Source of the DNA: Hyphomicrobium sp.
GTDB taxonomy: Bacteria; Pseudomonadota; Alphaproteobacteria; Rhizobiales; Hyphomicrobiaceae
Direction: 5' to 3'
Assembly (NCBI RefSeq): GCF_019753045.1
Contig: NZ_JAIELN010000004.1
Location: 1-64,000, forward strand
DNA: 64,000 nt
Of this stretch, positions 1 through 9,165 are shown piece by piece. A program made the translations under genes and the position numbers. The notes below the pieces were generated by a model that saw only the letters and a program-made list of their open reading frames with translations, was not told the origin of the DNA and searched no databases. Each line of letters starts with the position of its first letter. Within the stretch, counting starts at the first letter, position 1.

Positions 1-1
1 C

Positions 2-502
2 ATGGCCGCCGCGCGCGCGAAAGTCCGGTTCTTCTGGCGGCGAGTACTTCTTCTTCGCGCGACGCCGCATCAGGTGGCGCTCGGCTTCGCAATCGGCGTT
101 TTCAGCGCCTTTACCCCGTTTCTCGGCGTTCAGACCATTCTCGCTTTTGCGCTAGCCTTCATCCTACGTGTCAGCATGCCCGCGGCGCTGCTCGGGACCT
201 TCGTCGGCAATCCGTTGAGCTGGCCGGCTATCTGGAGCGGGTCTTACTTCGCCGGGGCGCTTCTTCTCGGGCAAGATCCCGCCTATGCGGCCGACCATTT
301 TACCGATACGGCCAACGCGCTCGGCGCGACGTTGAGTGCTCCCTCGCCGGAGACGCTTAATACGGCCGTCGATTATCTATCTCCGATCGTCGAGCCGATG
401 ATCGTCGGGGGTCTTCTCGTCGGCTTGATAGCGGCGGTGTTTAGCTACTATCCTACCCGGCGAGCGGTGCGCGTTTTCCAACGGCACCGCAGCCTCCGCT
501 GA
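2..502 (+). CDS. DUF2062 domain membrane protein, possibly 5'-truncated by the window edge
   Basis: The 166-residue product opens with a basic stretch, then the Gly/Phe-rich hydrophobic segment typical of DUF2062 (HQVALGFAIGVFSAFTPFLG, about residues 22-41). A central GNPLSWP motif and a C-terminal membrane segment (about 133-150) follow. The family is found in inner membranes and its biochemical role is not known. It sits just before pdxJ in the same orientation, as commonly seen in Rhizobiales downstream of the stringent-response gene. The ATG lies at base 2, so a longer N-terminus outside the window cannot be excluded. Confidence 0.8.
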   Translation: MAAARAKVRFFWRRVLLLRATPHQVALGFAIGVFSAFTPFLGVQTILAFALAFILRVSMPAALLGTFVGNPLSWPAIWSGSYFAGALLLGQDPAYAADHFTDTANALGATLSAPSPETLNTAVDYLSPIVEPMIVGGLLVGLIAAVFSYYPTRRAVRVFQRHRSLR

Positions 503-547
503 ACTGGCGGCAGGGCGGTCTTTCCTCATCATTGGTGGCAAAAGCAC

Positions 548-1363
548 GTGGCGGCTAACCGTAAGCTTCCGGAAACCGGTCAATCGAGGGCGACGCCAGT
601 TCGCGCGTTGCGGCTCGGCGTAAACATCGATCATGTTGCGACGCTCAGAAATGCGCGCGGCGGCCTCCATCCTGATCCGTTGCGTGCGGCGCATCTTGCG
701 ATCGAAGGCGGCGCCGACGGGATCACGGCACATTTGCGCGAAGATCGCAGGCACATTTCCGATAGCGATATTACGCGGCTCAAGAACGAGCTGACGCGGC
801 CGCTCAATCTGGAAATGGCCGCAACGGATGAGATGCTGGAAATCGCGTTGCGCCATGTGCCGAACGCGTGTTGCCTCGTACCGGAGAGGCGCGAGGAGCG
901 AACGACCGAGGGCGGACTCGACGTCAAAGGATCGGCGAAATCTCTCGCGCCCTTGATTGCAAAGCTCAAGGATGCCGGCATTCGGGTATCGCTGTTCGTC
1001 GAGCCCGATATCAAGACGATCGAGGCGGCGTCGGCAGTCGGCGCCGACATTGTCGAGCTTCATACCGGCAAGTACTGCCATCTGGCGCTCGAACACGACG
1101 CGGCAGGCGTCGCTCGCGAACTCGAGCGGCATAAGAAAGCTGCGAATGCCGCAGCGTCGGCCGGGCTCGAGGTTCACGCCGGGCACGGCCTTACCTACAA
1201 CACGGTGCAGCCGATTGCCCGCATCCCGGAAATCGTCGAGCTGAATATTGGGCACTTCCTGATCGGGGAGGCGATCTTCGGCGGCCTCTCCATGGCCGTC
1301 CGGCGCATGCGCGTCCTGATGGATGAGGCGCGAGAAGCGCTCTCCATGCGGGGAGCGGGATGA
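548..1363 (+). CDS. pdxJ: Pyridoxine 5'-phosphate synthase
   Basis: PdxJ condenses 1-deoxy-D-xylulose 5-phosphate with 3-amino-2-oxopropyl phosphate to give pyridoxine 5'-phosphate, the last step of the DXP-dependent vitamin B6 pathway, in the cytosol. The signature [18 protein letters not shown] (about residues 22-40), the [11 protein letters not shown] strand and the C-terminal [15 protein letters not shown] phosphate-binding segment are all present. The start is GTG and adds about 20 residues before the usual family N-terminus, so a slightly shorter protein is possible. The stop overlaps the acpS start by 4 bp (ATGA), pointing to translational coupling. Confidence 0.96.
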   Translation: MAANRKLPETGQSRATPVRALRLGVNIDHVATLRNARGGLHPDPLRAAHLAIEGGADGITAHLREDRRHISDSDITRLKNELTRPLNLEMAATDEMLEIALRHVPNACCLVPERREERTTEGGLDVKGSAKSLAPLIAKLKDAGIRVSLFVEPDIKTIEAASAVGADIVELHTGKYCHLALEHDAAGVARELERHKKAANAAASAGLEVHAGHGLTYNTVQPIARIPEIVELNIGHFLIGEAIFGGLSMAVRRMRVLMDEAREALSMRGAG

Positions 1364-1776
1364 TCATCGGGATCGGTAACGATCTTTGTGATATCCGGAG
1401 GATCGAGCGAACGATCGCGCGCTTCGGCGATCGTTTCCTCAACCGCGTATTCACGGCGGAAGAGCGCCGGAAGGCATTCTCACGGGCGCATTCGGCTCGA
1501 ACCTTCGCAAAGCGATTTGCGGCGAAGGAAGCTGGTTCGAAGGCTCTCGGGACCGGGTTTCGCTACGGTGTGCATCTCAAGGACATCGGCGTCGTGAATG
1601 CGGTGTCCGGGCGTCCGACTTTGGCGCTCACAGGGGGCGCGGCCGATCAGCTCGCGCGATTGGTACCTAAGGGCTTCAAGGCCCGTATTGACGTTACCTT
1701 GACGGACGAATACCCGCTGGCCCAAGCCATCGTGATTATTTCCGCGGTCAGGGACGAGGAAATTCAACGCGGCTGA
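1360..1776 (+). CDS. acpS: Holo-[acyl-carrier-protein] synthase
   Basis: AcpS transfers 4'-phosphopantetheine from CoA to the conserved serine of apo-ACP, activating fatty acid synthesis. The N-terminal [16 protein letters not shown] (metal-binding Asp at residue 8) and the [15 protein letters not shown] segment (about 50-64) are the two family signatures. At 138 residues it has normal family length. Its ATG overlaps the pdxJ stop by 4 bp. The roughly 200 bp before lepB holds no recognisable gene. Confidence 0.95.
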   Translation: MIIGIGNDLCDIRRIERTIARFGDRFLNRVFTAEERRKAFSRAHSARTFAKRFAAKEAGSKALGTGFRYGVHLKDIGVVNAVSGRPTLALTGGAADQLARLVPKGFKARIDVTLTDEYPLAQAIVIISAVRDEEIQRG

Positions 1777-1975
1777 CCATTTCGCCGCGGCTATAAAAGT
1801 CTTGGACGCGCTAAGTTACGTGGCTGGTTTGGCTGCGTTGAGTTGCTGTTATTCCTTACGTTTTTGTCAGGTTTGTAGCCGTCGTTGCGGCTCAGAGGCA
1901 AACTCGCTATAGCGGACCCCCTAACATTAAGCGAGCCCCGGCCAATGCCGCCTGGCGGCCCAGAGGAGCCTGCGG

Positions 1976-2734
1976 ATGAGCGTTGGTATCAAGACGTCGA
2001 GATCGAGTTGGTTTGAAACGCTCGTCATCGTCGTCGAAGCACTCGCCATTGCGATGTTCGTCCGCATCTTCTTTTATCAGCCGTTCAATATCCCTTCGGG
2101 CTCGATGAAAGAAACGCTGCTGATCGGCGATTATCTTTTCGTTTCGAAGCTATCCTACGGGTACAGCAAGTTTTCGTTCCCGTTCAGTCCCAACATCTTC
2201 GAAGGGCGCATTTTCGGCGCCGAACCGAAGCGGGGCGATGTTGCCGTCTTCAAGCTGCCGCGGGATAACTCGACCGACTACATCAAGCGGGTCATTGGCC
2301 TGCCGGGTGACGAAATCCAGATGAAGAACGGCCAGCTCTTCATTAACGGTGCTGCTATTCCGAAGGAGCCGGCGGGCGAATTCACGACCTTCGAGGAGGG
2401 CCGGGAGCGGACCATTCCGGTGTTCGAGGAAACGCTTCCGAATGGCGTGAAGTACAAAGTCCTCGATAGCGACCCCAATGGACCCTACGACAATACCGGG
2501 GTCTACAAGGTTCCTGAGGGTCACTACTTCATGATGGGTGACAATCGCGACAATTCCACCGACAGTCGTGTTCGAAGCGCTGTCGGGTTCGTTCCTTATG
2601 AGAATTTTATCGGTCGTGCCGAGATCATCTTCTTCTCCGCTAAAGTCGATGAGCCCGATGCCTTCCGGTGGTACGCGCCCTGGACCTGGCCGTTTGACAT
2701 CCGTTGGAACAGGTTCTTCAATCTCGTGCGGTGA
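1976..2734 (+). CDS. lepB: Signal peptidase I
   Basis: Signal peptidase I is a membrane serine protease that removes signal peptides from proteins exported by Sec or Tat. A transmembrane segment lies at about residues 14-36. The catalytic serine motif SGSMKETL follows (Ser43), then the general-base lysine in YIKRVIGLPGDEI (Lys104), and the box E motif MGDNRDNSTDSR. At 252 residues it is a typical alphaproteobacterial form. It lies between acpS and rnc, the usual order in this clade. Confidence 0.97.
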   Translation: MSVGIKTSRSSWFETLVIVVEALAIAMFVRIFFYQPFNIPSGSMKETLLIGDYLFVSKLSYGYSKFSFPFSPNIFEGRIFGAEPKRGDVAVFKLPRDNSTDYIKRVIGLPGDEIQMKNGQLFINGAAIPKEPAGEFTTFEEGRERTIPVFEETLPNGVKYKVLDSDPNGPYDNTGVYKVPEGHYFMMGDNRDNSTDSRVRSAVGFVPYENFIGRAEIIFFSAKVDEPDAFRWYAPWTWPFDIRWNRFFNLVR

Positions 2735-2755
2735 CCGCCACGCGGCATTTGCGCC

Positions 2756-3463
2756 ATGCTGAGACCTCGGAAGTTTAAAGAACTCGAGACTAAACTGGGA
2801 TACAGGTTCAAGGATCCTGCGCTCTTGGAGCGTGCGCTGACGCACGCGAGCGTTCGGGGCGGAAAAGTTGCCCGGTTCGACAACGAACGCTTGGAATTCA
2901 TTGGGGATCGCGTTCTGGGCCTCGCGATCGCGGAGGCGCTCAACGGGCAGTATCCAGACGCGAGCGAGGGCGAACTTGCCCGCCGTTACAATCGCCTCGT
3001 CCGCGGGGAAGCCTGTGCCAAGGTCGCCCGCACCATCGGGCTCGGCGACCATCTCATTCTTTCGGAAAGCGAAGCCGACAGCGGCGGCCGAAACAAGACG
3101 ACAATCCTTGCCGACGCTGCGGAAGCCCTGCTCGGCGCGGTGTTCATCGATGGCGGGTTCGAGAAGGCGCGCGGCGTTGTCCACAGGCTGTGGCGGGAAC
3201 AATCCGAACTCGTTCCGGAAGTGTCGGTCGATGCGAAATCGGCCTTGCAGGAATGGGCCCAAGGCCAGGGGCTGGCACTGCCTCGATATACGGTCGTCGC
3301 GCGCAACGGGCCGGATCACGCGCCGCGATTTACGGCCGAAGTCTTGATCGCCGGGAAGGCGCCCGCACAGGGCGAGGGGGCATCGAAGCGCATTGCCGAG
3401 CAGGCCGCGGCAAGTGCTCTTCTAACCCGGGAAGGCGTAGGAGCGCGCATAGGCGATGTCTAA
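2756..3463 (+). CDS. rnc: Ribonuclease III
   Basis: RNase III cleaves double-stranded RNA in rRNA precursors and some mRNAs. The signature ERLEFIGDRVLGL (about residues 44-56) and the second acidic patch DAAEALLGA (about 117-125) form the Mg-binding catalytic centre. A double-stranded RNA-binding domain occupies roughly residues 155-225. The last 8 bp overlap era in another frame, so the two proteins are probably made from one transcript by coupling. Confidence 0.97.
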   Translation: MLRPRKFKELETKLGYRFKDPALLERALTHASVRGGKVARFDNERLEFIGDRVLGLAIAEALNGQYPDASEGELARRYNRLVRGEACAKVARTIGLGDHLILSESEADSGGRNKTTILADAAEALLGAVFIDGGFEKARGVVHRLWREQSELVPEVSVDAKSALQEWAQGQGLALPRYTVVARNGPDHAPRFTAEVLIAGKAPAQGEGASKRIAEQAAASALLTREGVGARIGDV

Positions 3464-4403
3464 TAACACTACTAACACTACAGGTTCAGCGCCGCTCGAC
3501 GCCGGTGACCGGCGATGCGGTTTCGTTGCCGTCATCGGGCCGACGAACGCCGGGAAGTCGACGCTCGTCAACGCGCTCGTCGGCGCGAAGGTCGCGATCG
3601 TCTCGCATAAAGTTCAAACGACCCGGGCTCCCATTCGCGGCATCGCGATGGAAGGAAACAGCCAGATCATCTTCATCGATACGGCCGGCATCTTCAATCC
3701 GAAGCGCCGATTGGATCGTGCGATGGTGGATGCGGCCTGGGGCGGGCTCGAAGACGCGGATGCGGTGCTACTTGTCATCGACGCGGCAGCCGGCATGGAT
3801 GACGACGTGAAAGGCATCATCGAGCGGCTCAAATCTGCCCGGATGCCGAAGATCGTCATCTTGAATAAGATTGACCGAGTGGACGACAAACCGAGGCTCT
3901 TGTCGCTGGCGAAAATGGTCGATGAGCAGCTTGTTCCCGATCGCATTTTCATGATCTCGGCGACCGAAGGTCAGGGCATCAAGGATCTCAGATCGTTCCT
4001 CGCGAACCTCGTACCTCCGGGTCCGTGGCACTATTCGGAAGATGACGTCACCGACGTGCCGATGCGGACGCAAGCGGCTGAGATGACCCGTGAAAGCGTC
4101 TATCGCTTTCTGCATCAAGAGCTGCCTTATACGACAACCGTCGAGACGACGGACTGGAAGAGCCTGAAAGACGGCTCGGCGCGCGTCGAACAGACGATCT
4201 ACGTCGAACGCGACAGCCAGAAGAAGATCGTGCTCGGCAAGGGCGGCGAAACGATCAAGAAAATATCGAGCACGGCCCGGCATGCGATCGAGGAAATGGC
4301 CGGCCACCGGGTGCATCTGTTCCTATTTGTCAAAGTGCGTGAGAACTGGGAAAGCGACCCTGAGCGTTATCGGGAAATGGGTCTGCCCTTCCCCAAATCG
4401 TAA
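3456..4403 (+). CDS. era: GTPase Era
   Basis: Era binds the 3' end of 16S rRNA and assists small-subunit maturation. The N-terminal GTPase domain shows the P-loop GPTNAGKS (about residues 28-35), the DTAGIF G3 motif and the NKID G4 motif. The C-terminal KH RNA-binding domain shows KKIVLGKGGETIKKI. Overlap with rnc is 8 bp. The first 15 or so residues (Ser/Asn/Thr-rich) are a poorly conserved extension. Confidence 0.97.
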   Translation: MSNNTTNTTGSAPLDAGDRRCGFVAVIGPTNAGKSTLVNALVGAKVAIVSHKVQTTRAPIRGIAMEGNSQIIFIDTAGIFNPKRRLDRAMVDAAWGGLEDADAVLLVIDAAAGMDDDVKGIIERLKSARMPKIVILNKIDRVDDKPRLLSLAKMVDEQLVPDRIFMISATEGQGIKDLRSFLANLVPPGPWHYSEDDVTDVPMRTQAAEMTRESVYRFLHQELPYTTTVETTDWKSLKDGSARVEQTIYVERDSQKKIVLGKGGETIKKISSTARHAIEEMAGHRVHLFLFVKVRENWESDPERYREMGLPFPKS

Positions 4404-4424
4404 GGCGCCGGTACCTGAGCCCAC

Positions 4425-5144
4425 ATGCAATGGTCCGATGAAGGCATTGTTCTTTCGGTAAAGCCCCACGGCGAGACTGCCGCGATCGTCGATCTGTGGA
4501 CGAGAGCACACGGCCGGCATATGGGGCTCGTGCACGGCGGGCGCTCGCGGCGGCTACGTCCCGTTCTTCAGCCGGGCAACCACATCGATGCGGAGTGGAA
4601 GGCGCGTCTCGCCGACCAGCTCGGCACCATGAGTGTCGAGATGCGCCGCGCTTTCGCTGCCGAGGCGATGGACGATGCGCAGGCGTTGATGGCGCTTTCG
4701 TCCATCACGTCCCTCACGCGGCTTCTGCCCGAGCGCGATCCGCATCCCAATCTTTACGAGATCACGCTGTTCGTTCTCGGCTTTTTCAATGATGCCACCG
4801 TGTGGCCGGCGCTGCTCGTCAGATGGGAGATGGCGCTCCTCGATGAGCTGGGCTTCGGCCTCGATCTCAGCCAGTGCGCGGCAACGGGGAGCAACGATCA
4901 GCTTATCTATGTTTCGCCGAAGTCCGGTCGCGCCGTCTCGGCATCGGCTGGTGAACCGTATCGCGATAAGCTTCTGGCGCTTCCTCAGTTTCTGACGAAA
5001 CAGCGATCCGGCGCTGTGACGATGCAGGACGTCAGTATCGGGTTTGCGCTCACCGGGCACTTCATAGAAAAGCATCTTTTACTCCCGCGGGGAGAAACGC
5101 TCCCTCAATCGCGGGCGCGGCTCGTGGCGCTGCTTGCGGCCTGA
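4425..5144 (+). CDS. recO: DNA repair protein RecO
   Basis: RecO works with RecR to load RecA on SSB-coated single-stranded DNA (the RecFOR pathway). The N-terminal OB-fold starts with MQWSDEGIVLSVKPHGETAAIV, which is diagnostic for the family, and the alpha-helical C-terminal half follows. The length of 239 residues is normal. It lies 21 bp after era and is the last gene of the pdxJ-recO operon. A strong terminator follows about 220 bp downstream. Confidence 0.94.
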   Translation: MQWSDEGIVLSVKPHGETAAIVDLWTRAHGRHMGLVHGGRSRRLRPVLQPGNHIDAEWKARLADQLGTMSVEMRRAFAAEAMDDAQALMALSSITSLTRLLPERDPHPNLYEITLFVLGFFNDATVWPALLVRWEMALLDELGFGLDLSQCAATGSNDQLIYVSPKSGRAVSASAGEPYRDKLLALPQFLTKQRSGAVTMQDVSIGFALTGHFIEKHLLLPRGETLPQSRARLVALLAA

Positions 5145-5360
5145 CGTTCAGTCGCGCGATCTTTTTCGATCATCGACGTGTATCGAACCGCGGCGGCGAC
5201 GGATGTCCGGCAGGCGTTCGTTCTTCTAACAACTGCGAAGCGAAGTGATTGCGGGATCACGTGGCTTTGCGGCAAGCGTCCGCGCCACGGAGGTTTTTGC
5301 CTCATGCCGGCAGGAGCAATTCCACTGGCCACGTGCGTCCAGAACCGCACTCAGCCGGTC

Positions 5361-5404
5361 AGCCCGTTCGGAAATCCCCCCTTCCGGACGGGCTTTATTT
5401 ATTT
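5361..5404 (+). terminator. Rho-independent terminator of the pdxJ-recO operon
   Basis: A 13 bp stem (agcccgttcggaa pairing with ttccggacgggct, one G-T pair) around a C-rich loop is followed by tttatttatt. Confidence 0.85.
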
Positions 5405-5427
5405 GCGATGATTTTCGGTGGCCTCCC

Positions 5428-5454
5428 GCGACTCCCCTGTTGGGGGCCGGACGC
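5428..5454 (+). repeat. Degenerate member of the CCGGC hairpin repeat family
   Basis: GCG-ACT-CCCC-TGTT-GGGG-GCCGGA-CGC resembles the core of the hairpin repeats at 9112 and 63422, but the outer stem is only 3 bp. Confidence 0.45.
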
Positions 5455-5748
5455 CGGACGCGCTCACACGATGGGGCGATGAGAGCCTTCAGCAACCATT
5501 CATTCTGAGGTGTAGATAACTCTCCCTGAAACTTACCCGTCGCGCACGCGGGAGCACGACGGGAGGTTACGGGGGTCGCAGCGGGGAGCTGCGGCTCCCG
5601 AACGTCTTCGGCAGTCTGTGATGGCCGCGCCACAGTGCTGTCGACCGCCCTTTCGAGTGTCCAATTTCGTGCGGCTCTTAAGTCGCAATTAAGTATCACG
5701 ACCTACCCTTCAGGCCATGTAGTTGGCCTGGGTGTGTGGGGACATTCG

Positions 5749-6759
5749 ATGAGTGGGCTGCGGTCGTTGCCGATAAACGAGATGTTAAAGCGTCAAACGA
5801 TCGGTTTGTCCGATATTTTGCTTCTGCGGCGCGTCTTTTATGATGATGGCATCATCTCGGTGGATGAAGCGGAAATTCTCTTCGCGCTGAACGAAGCTTG
5901 CCACGCGTATCACCCCGAGTGGCCCGAATTCTTCATCGAGGCCATCACCGATTATATCGTCTATCAGGAAGCGCCGCGCGGCTACATCACCGCCGACAAC
6001 GGTCATTGGTTGATCGATCGCGTTTCCACAGACGGGAAGATCGATACGAAGACCGAGCTGGAGCTCATCGTCAATGTTCTCGACAAGGCGCGCTGGGCGC
6101 CTGTCAGCCTCGTCAAGTTCGCGCTGGAGCAGGTGAAGCACGCCGTAATCGATGGAGCGGGTCCGCTGCGCGACGGCAAAGCTTTGCGGGCCGGCACCAT
6201 CAGCGAAGGTGAGGTCGATCTTCTCCGCCGTATGCTTTACGCGTTCGCGGGCGATGGGAACGTCGCGGTGACGCGCGCCGAGGCCGACGTCCTTTTTGAT
6301 ATCGACGAAGCGATTTCGGCGTCCGCGCCCAATCCCGCGTGGACCGATCTCTTCGTGAAGGCGATCGCGAACGTCATGATGGCTGCATCGGGCTACGCAG
6401 TTCCCTCGCGCGAGGAGGCGCTTCGGCAAGAAGCGACTCTCGAGGAGCCGGACGAACAGACGTCCGTCCTCGCCGCACTCCTGTCGATGGTGCAGTCGAA
6501 CCTGGCTTCGGTGCAGGACGCCTATCACGATCAGACGGCAGAGGAGCGGGCGCTGGCCCGGCTCGAGCATCAGCGCATTGAGATCATCACGCATGAAGAA
6601 ATCACCGAAGCGGAGGCGACGTGGCTCGTCAGCCGCCTCGGTCGCGACGGCCGCTTGAGCCCGAGCGAGAAGGCGCTGGTCTCCTATTTGAATCAGGAAA
6701 GCCCGCGGATTCACCCTGTTCTCACCGAGGCCGTCTGCCGGCTCGGCGCCGCAGCCTGA
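5749..6759 (+). CDS. Uncharacterised protein with four TerB-like helical repeats
   Basis: I do not recognise a named family. The 336-residue soluble protein is built from four related units, each with a hydrophobic helix, an acidic DG turn and a further helix: LLRRVFYDDGIISVDEAE, WLIDRVSTDGKIDTKTELE, LLRRMLYAFAGDGNVAVTRAEAD and WLVSRLGRDGRLSPSEKA. The pattern resembles TerB or EF-hand-like helical bundles that bind metal or membranes. I chose the ATG at 5749 because upstream in-frame sequence has no family-like character. It stands alone between a terminator and pccA. Confidence 0.7.
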   Translation: MSGLRSLPINEMLKRQTIGLSDILLLRRVFYDDGIISVDEAEILFALNEACHAYHPEWPEFFIEAITDYIVYQEAPRGYITADNGHWLIDRVSTDGKIDTKTELELIVNVLDKARWAPVSLVKFALEQVKHAVIDGAGPLRDGKALRAGTISEGEVDLLRRMLYAFAGDGNVAVTRAEADVLFDIDEAISASAPNPAWTDLFVKAIANVMMAASGYAVPSREEALRQEATLEEPDEQTSVLAALLSMVQSNLASVQDAYHDQTAEERALARLEHQRIEIITHEEITEAEATWLVSRLGRDGRLSPSEKALVSYLNQESPRIHPVLTEAVCRLGAAA

Positions 6760-6974
6760 GCCGTTAACCCGCCTCTCTTCAGCAACCGCCTCGCCGGCCG
6801 GGTGAACTGCGGCCGCCAACGACCGTTAGGTGTGCGGCAGCGGATCGCACAGCTAGCGACATCGGCTTACTCGAGGCGTGTTTACGCCGCCTTCCACACC
6901 CTCTAGAAGGGCGTGTTGCCTTGCGACAAGCTGAGGCACTTGAAAGTGCTTACGGGAAGGACCGGGACCCGCCG

Positions 6975-8993
6975 ATGTTCAAAAAAATTCTGATTGCCAA
7001 TCGCGGTGAAATCGCCTGCCGCGTTATCAAGTCGGCGCGCAAAATGGGCATCAAAACAGTCGCTGTCTATTCGGATGCCGATCGGGACGCCCTTCACGTC
7101 GAAATGGCGGACGAGGCCGTCCATATCGGCCCGGCGCCCGCCAATCAGTCCTACCTGCTGATGGATAAGATCATCGCGGCCTGCAAGGCGACGGGCGCCG
7201 AGGCGGTTCATCCGGGCTACGGATTTCTCTCGGAGCGCGAGGCGTTTCCGGTCGAGCTTCAGAAAAACGGCATCGTCTTCATCGGGCCCAATCCCGGAGC
7301 CATCGCGGCGATGGGCGACAAGATCGAGAGCAAGAAGGCGGCCGCCGCCGCCAAGGTCTCGACCGTCCCCGGCTACATGGGTGAAATCAGGGACGCCAAG
7401 CACGCGGTCGAGATCGCGAACCAGATTGGCTATCCCGTCATGATCAAGGCCTCCGCGGGTGGCGGTGGCAAGGGTATGCGCATCGCCTACGACGCAAAAG
7501 AAGCGGCGGAAGGTTTCGAGCTTGCCCGTTCCGAGGCCAAGTCGTCGTTCGGAGACGACCGTTGCTTCGTCGAGAAGTTCATCGAGAATCCTCGCCACAT
7601 CGAAATTCAGGTGCTGGGCGATAAGCACGGCAACGTCGTTTATCTCGGCGAGCGCGAATGCTCCATTCAGCGCCGTAACCAGAAGGTCCTCGAGGAAGCT
7701 CCGTCGCCGTTGCTTGACGAGAAGACCCGGAAGGCGATGGGCGAGCAGGCTGTCGCCCTCTCGAAAGCCGTCGGTTACGACAGCGCCGGCACCGTCGAAT
7801 TCGTCGCCGGCCAGGACCGCTCGTTCTATTTTCTCGAAATGAACACGCGTCTCCAGGTCGAACATCCGGTGACGGAACTCGTGACGGGCGTCGACCTCGT
7901 CGAGCAGATGATCCGGGTTGCGGCAGGCGAGAAGCTTCCGTTCAAGCAGTCGGACATCAAGCTCAAGGGCTGGGCGGTCGAAAGCCGGGTCTACGCTGAG
8001 GATCCATTCCGGAACTTCCTGCCTTCGATCGGCCGTTTGGTTAAGTACCGGCCTCCGGCTGAAGGCAGCAAGGACGGCGTCACGGTTCGGAACGACACCG
8101 GTGTCTTCGAGGGCGGCGAGATCTCGATGTATTATGATCCGATGATCGCCAAGCTCGTCACGCATGCGCCGACCCGTGAAGAGGCGATCGATGCGCAAGC
8201 GGCGGCTCTGGACGCGTTCTATATTGACGGTATCCAGCATAACGTCCCGTTCGTCTCAGCGATGATGCAGCATCCGCGCTGGCGTTCGGGCAAGATTTCG
8301 ACGGGTTTCATCAAGGAAGAGTACCCGGAAGGATTTACCCCCCGCGCGCCCGAGGGCAAGGATTTGATCACGCTCGCCGCAGTGGCTGGGACGATCGATC
8401 ATCTGAGCAATACGCGCCGGCGCGACATCACGGATCAGATGTCGGGGCACTCGGTCAACTTTGCCAAGCGCCGTATCGTCAGGATCGGATCGGCCGAGGT
8501 CGAGCTCGAAGTTCTGGGCGTAATTCCTGGGCCTTACTACGTGTCGGTTCTCGGTAACGACGGCCAGCCGACGAAGACGATGGAGGTCACGTCGGAGTGG
8601 TGGCCGGGCGAACCCGTCTGGTTCGGCACGGTCGACGGGGCAGATGTCGCCGTTCAGGTGCGTCCGATTTCCAACGGCATGACGCTTTCGTATCGTGGCA
8701 TTCTGGCGCCGACGTACGTTTATACGCAGCGCGAGGCCGAGCTTGCCGCGCTGATGCCGGTCAAGCTTGCAGCCGACATGTCGAAATTCCTGCTGTGCCC
8801 GATGCCGGGACTGGTCAAGGCCGTGAACGTTTCCGAGGGTCAAGAGGTCAAGGCAGGAGACAATCTGGCGATCGTAGAGGCCATGAAGATGGAGAACATC
8901 TTGAAGGCCGAGCGCGACGGCAAGGTGAAAAAGGTTGCGGCGAAACCTGGCGACAGCCTGGCCGTCGACGCGGTCATCCTCGAGTTCGCCTGA
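6975..8993 (+). CDS. pccA: Propionyl-CoA carboxylase, biotin-containing alpha subunit
   Basis: The alpha subunit carboxylates biotin with bicarbonate and ATP; the beta subunit then makes methylmalonyl-CoA from propionyl-CoA. In methylotrophs this feeds the ethylmalonyl-CoA pathway. The 672-residue protein has the biotin carboxylase N-terminus (KKILIANRGEIACRVI), the ATP-grasp glycine loop (ASAGGGGKGMRIAYD), the EMNTRLQVEHPVTE motif, a BT domain, and the biotinyl domain with EAMKMEN (biotin-Lys about 638). MPVKLAADMSKFLLCPMPG before the biotinyl domain is typical of PccA rather than acetyl-CoA carboxylase. The ATG at 6975 has a GGAAGG ribosome site; the beta subunit is not in this window. Confidence 0.93.
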   Translation: MFKKILIANRGEIACRVIKSARKMGIKTVAVYSDADRDALHVEMADEAVHIGPAPANQSYLLMDKIIAACKATGAEAVHPGYGFLSEREAFPVELQKNGIVFIGPNPGAIAAMGDKIESKKAAAAAKVSTVPGYMGEIRDAKHAVEIANQIGYPVMIKASAGGGGKGMRIAYDAKEAAEGFELARSEAKSSFGDDRCFVEKFIENPRHIEIQVLGDKHGNVVYLGERECSIQRRNQKVLEEAPSPLLDEKTRKAMGEQAVALSKAVGYDSAGTVEFVAGQDRSFYFLEMNTRLQVEHPVTELVTGVDLVEQMIRVAAGEKLPFKQSDIKLKGWAVESRVYAEDPFRNFLPSIGRLVKYRPPAEGSKDGVTVRNDTGVFEGGEISMYYDPMIAKLVTHAPTREEAIDAQAAALDAFYIDGIQHNVPFVSAMMQHPRWRSGKISTGFIKEEYPEGFTPRAPEGKDLITLAAVAGTIDHLSNTRRRDITDQMSGHSVNFAKRRIVRIGSAEVELEVLGVIPGPYYVSVLGNDGQPTKTMEVTSEWWPGEPVWFGTVDGADVAVQVRPISNGMTLSYRGILAPTYVYTQREAELAALMPVKLAADMSKFLLCPMPGLVKAVNVSEGQEVKAGDNLAIVEAMKMENILKAERDGKVKKVAAKPGDSLAVDAVILEFA

Positions 8994-9042
8994 GTTTTCC
9001 GGTATGTGGCTGGCGGCCCCGTGTCTGCGGGCCGCCGCCCGA

Positions 9043-9103
9043 GAAGAGATCAAATTGCGCCTGGCGGCATCACATTGGCAATGCCTGCCGCTAGGGAAGA
9101 GAT
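9043..9103 (+). repeat. Degenerate tandem unit preceding the hairpin repeat at 9112
   Basis: The word GAAGAGAT followed by a T-rich bit and G(C/T)GCCTGGCG occurs at 9043 and again at 9096. The first unit carries a decayed hairpin (GCGGCA with TGCCTGCCGC). Confidence 0.4.
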
Positions 9104-9111
9104 TACTTTTG

Positions 9112-9150
9112 TGCCTGGCGACTCCCCTGTGGGGAGCCGGCCGCCAGGCA
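9112..9150 (+). repeat. CCGGC hairpin repeat
   Basis: Outer stem tgcctggcg/cgccaggca (9 bp, perfect), unpaired A, inner stem CTCCCC/GGGGAG, loop TGT and 3' unpaired CCGGC. The leader is cttttg. It lies just after pccA and before the convergent LysR gene. Confidence 0.85.
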
Positions 9151-9165
9151 ATAGACAGATAACGA

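Larger units (their letters stand above)
5145..5748. other. Gene-free 600 bp stretch after recO
   Basis: No convincing coding frame. It contains the operon terminator at 5361-5404, a degenerate copy of the hairpin repeat family at 5428-5454, and several GC-rich short inverted repeats (one is AGGCCA/TGGCCT near 5711). The region between the recO stop and the terminator could make a processed 3' RNA, but I recognise no RNA family in it. Confidence 0.5.

Noticed and set aside
377-1255. Long antisense frame over pdxJ
   Set aside because: It is an Arg-rich shadow of pdxJ with no family signature; pdxJ motifs on the plus strand are clear.
2150-3319. 389-codon frame opposite lepB and rnc
   Set aside because: It covers two well-supported genes on the other strand and has no recognisable domain.
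6903-8240. 445-codon frame opposite pccA
   Set aside because: Shadow of the biotin carboxylase gene; high-GC antisense frames are often open.
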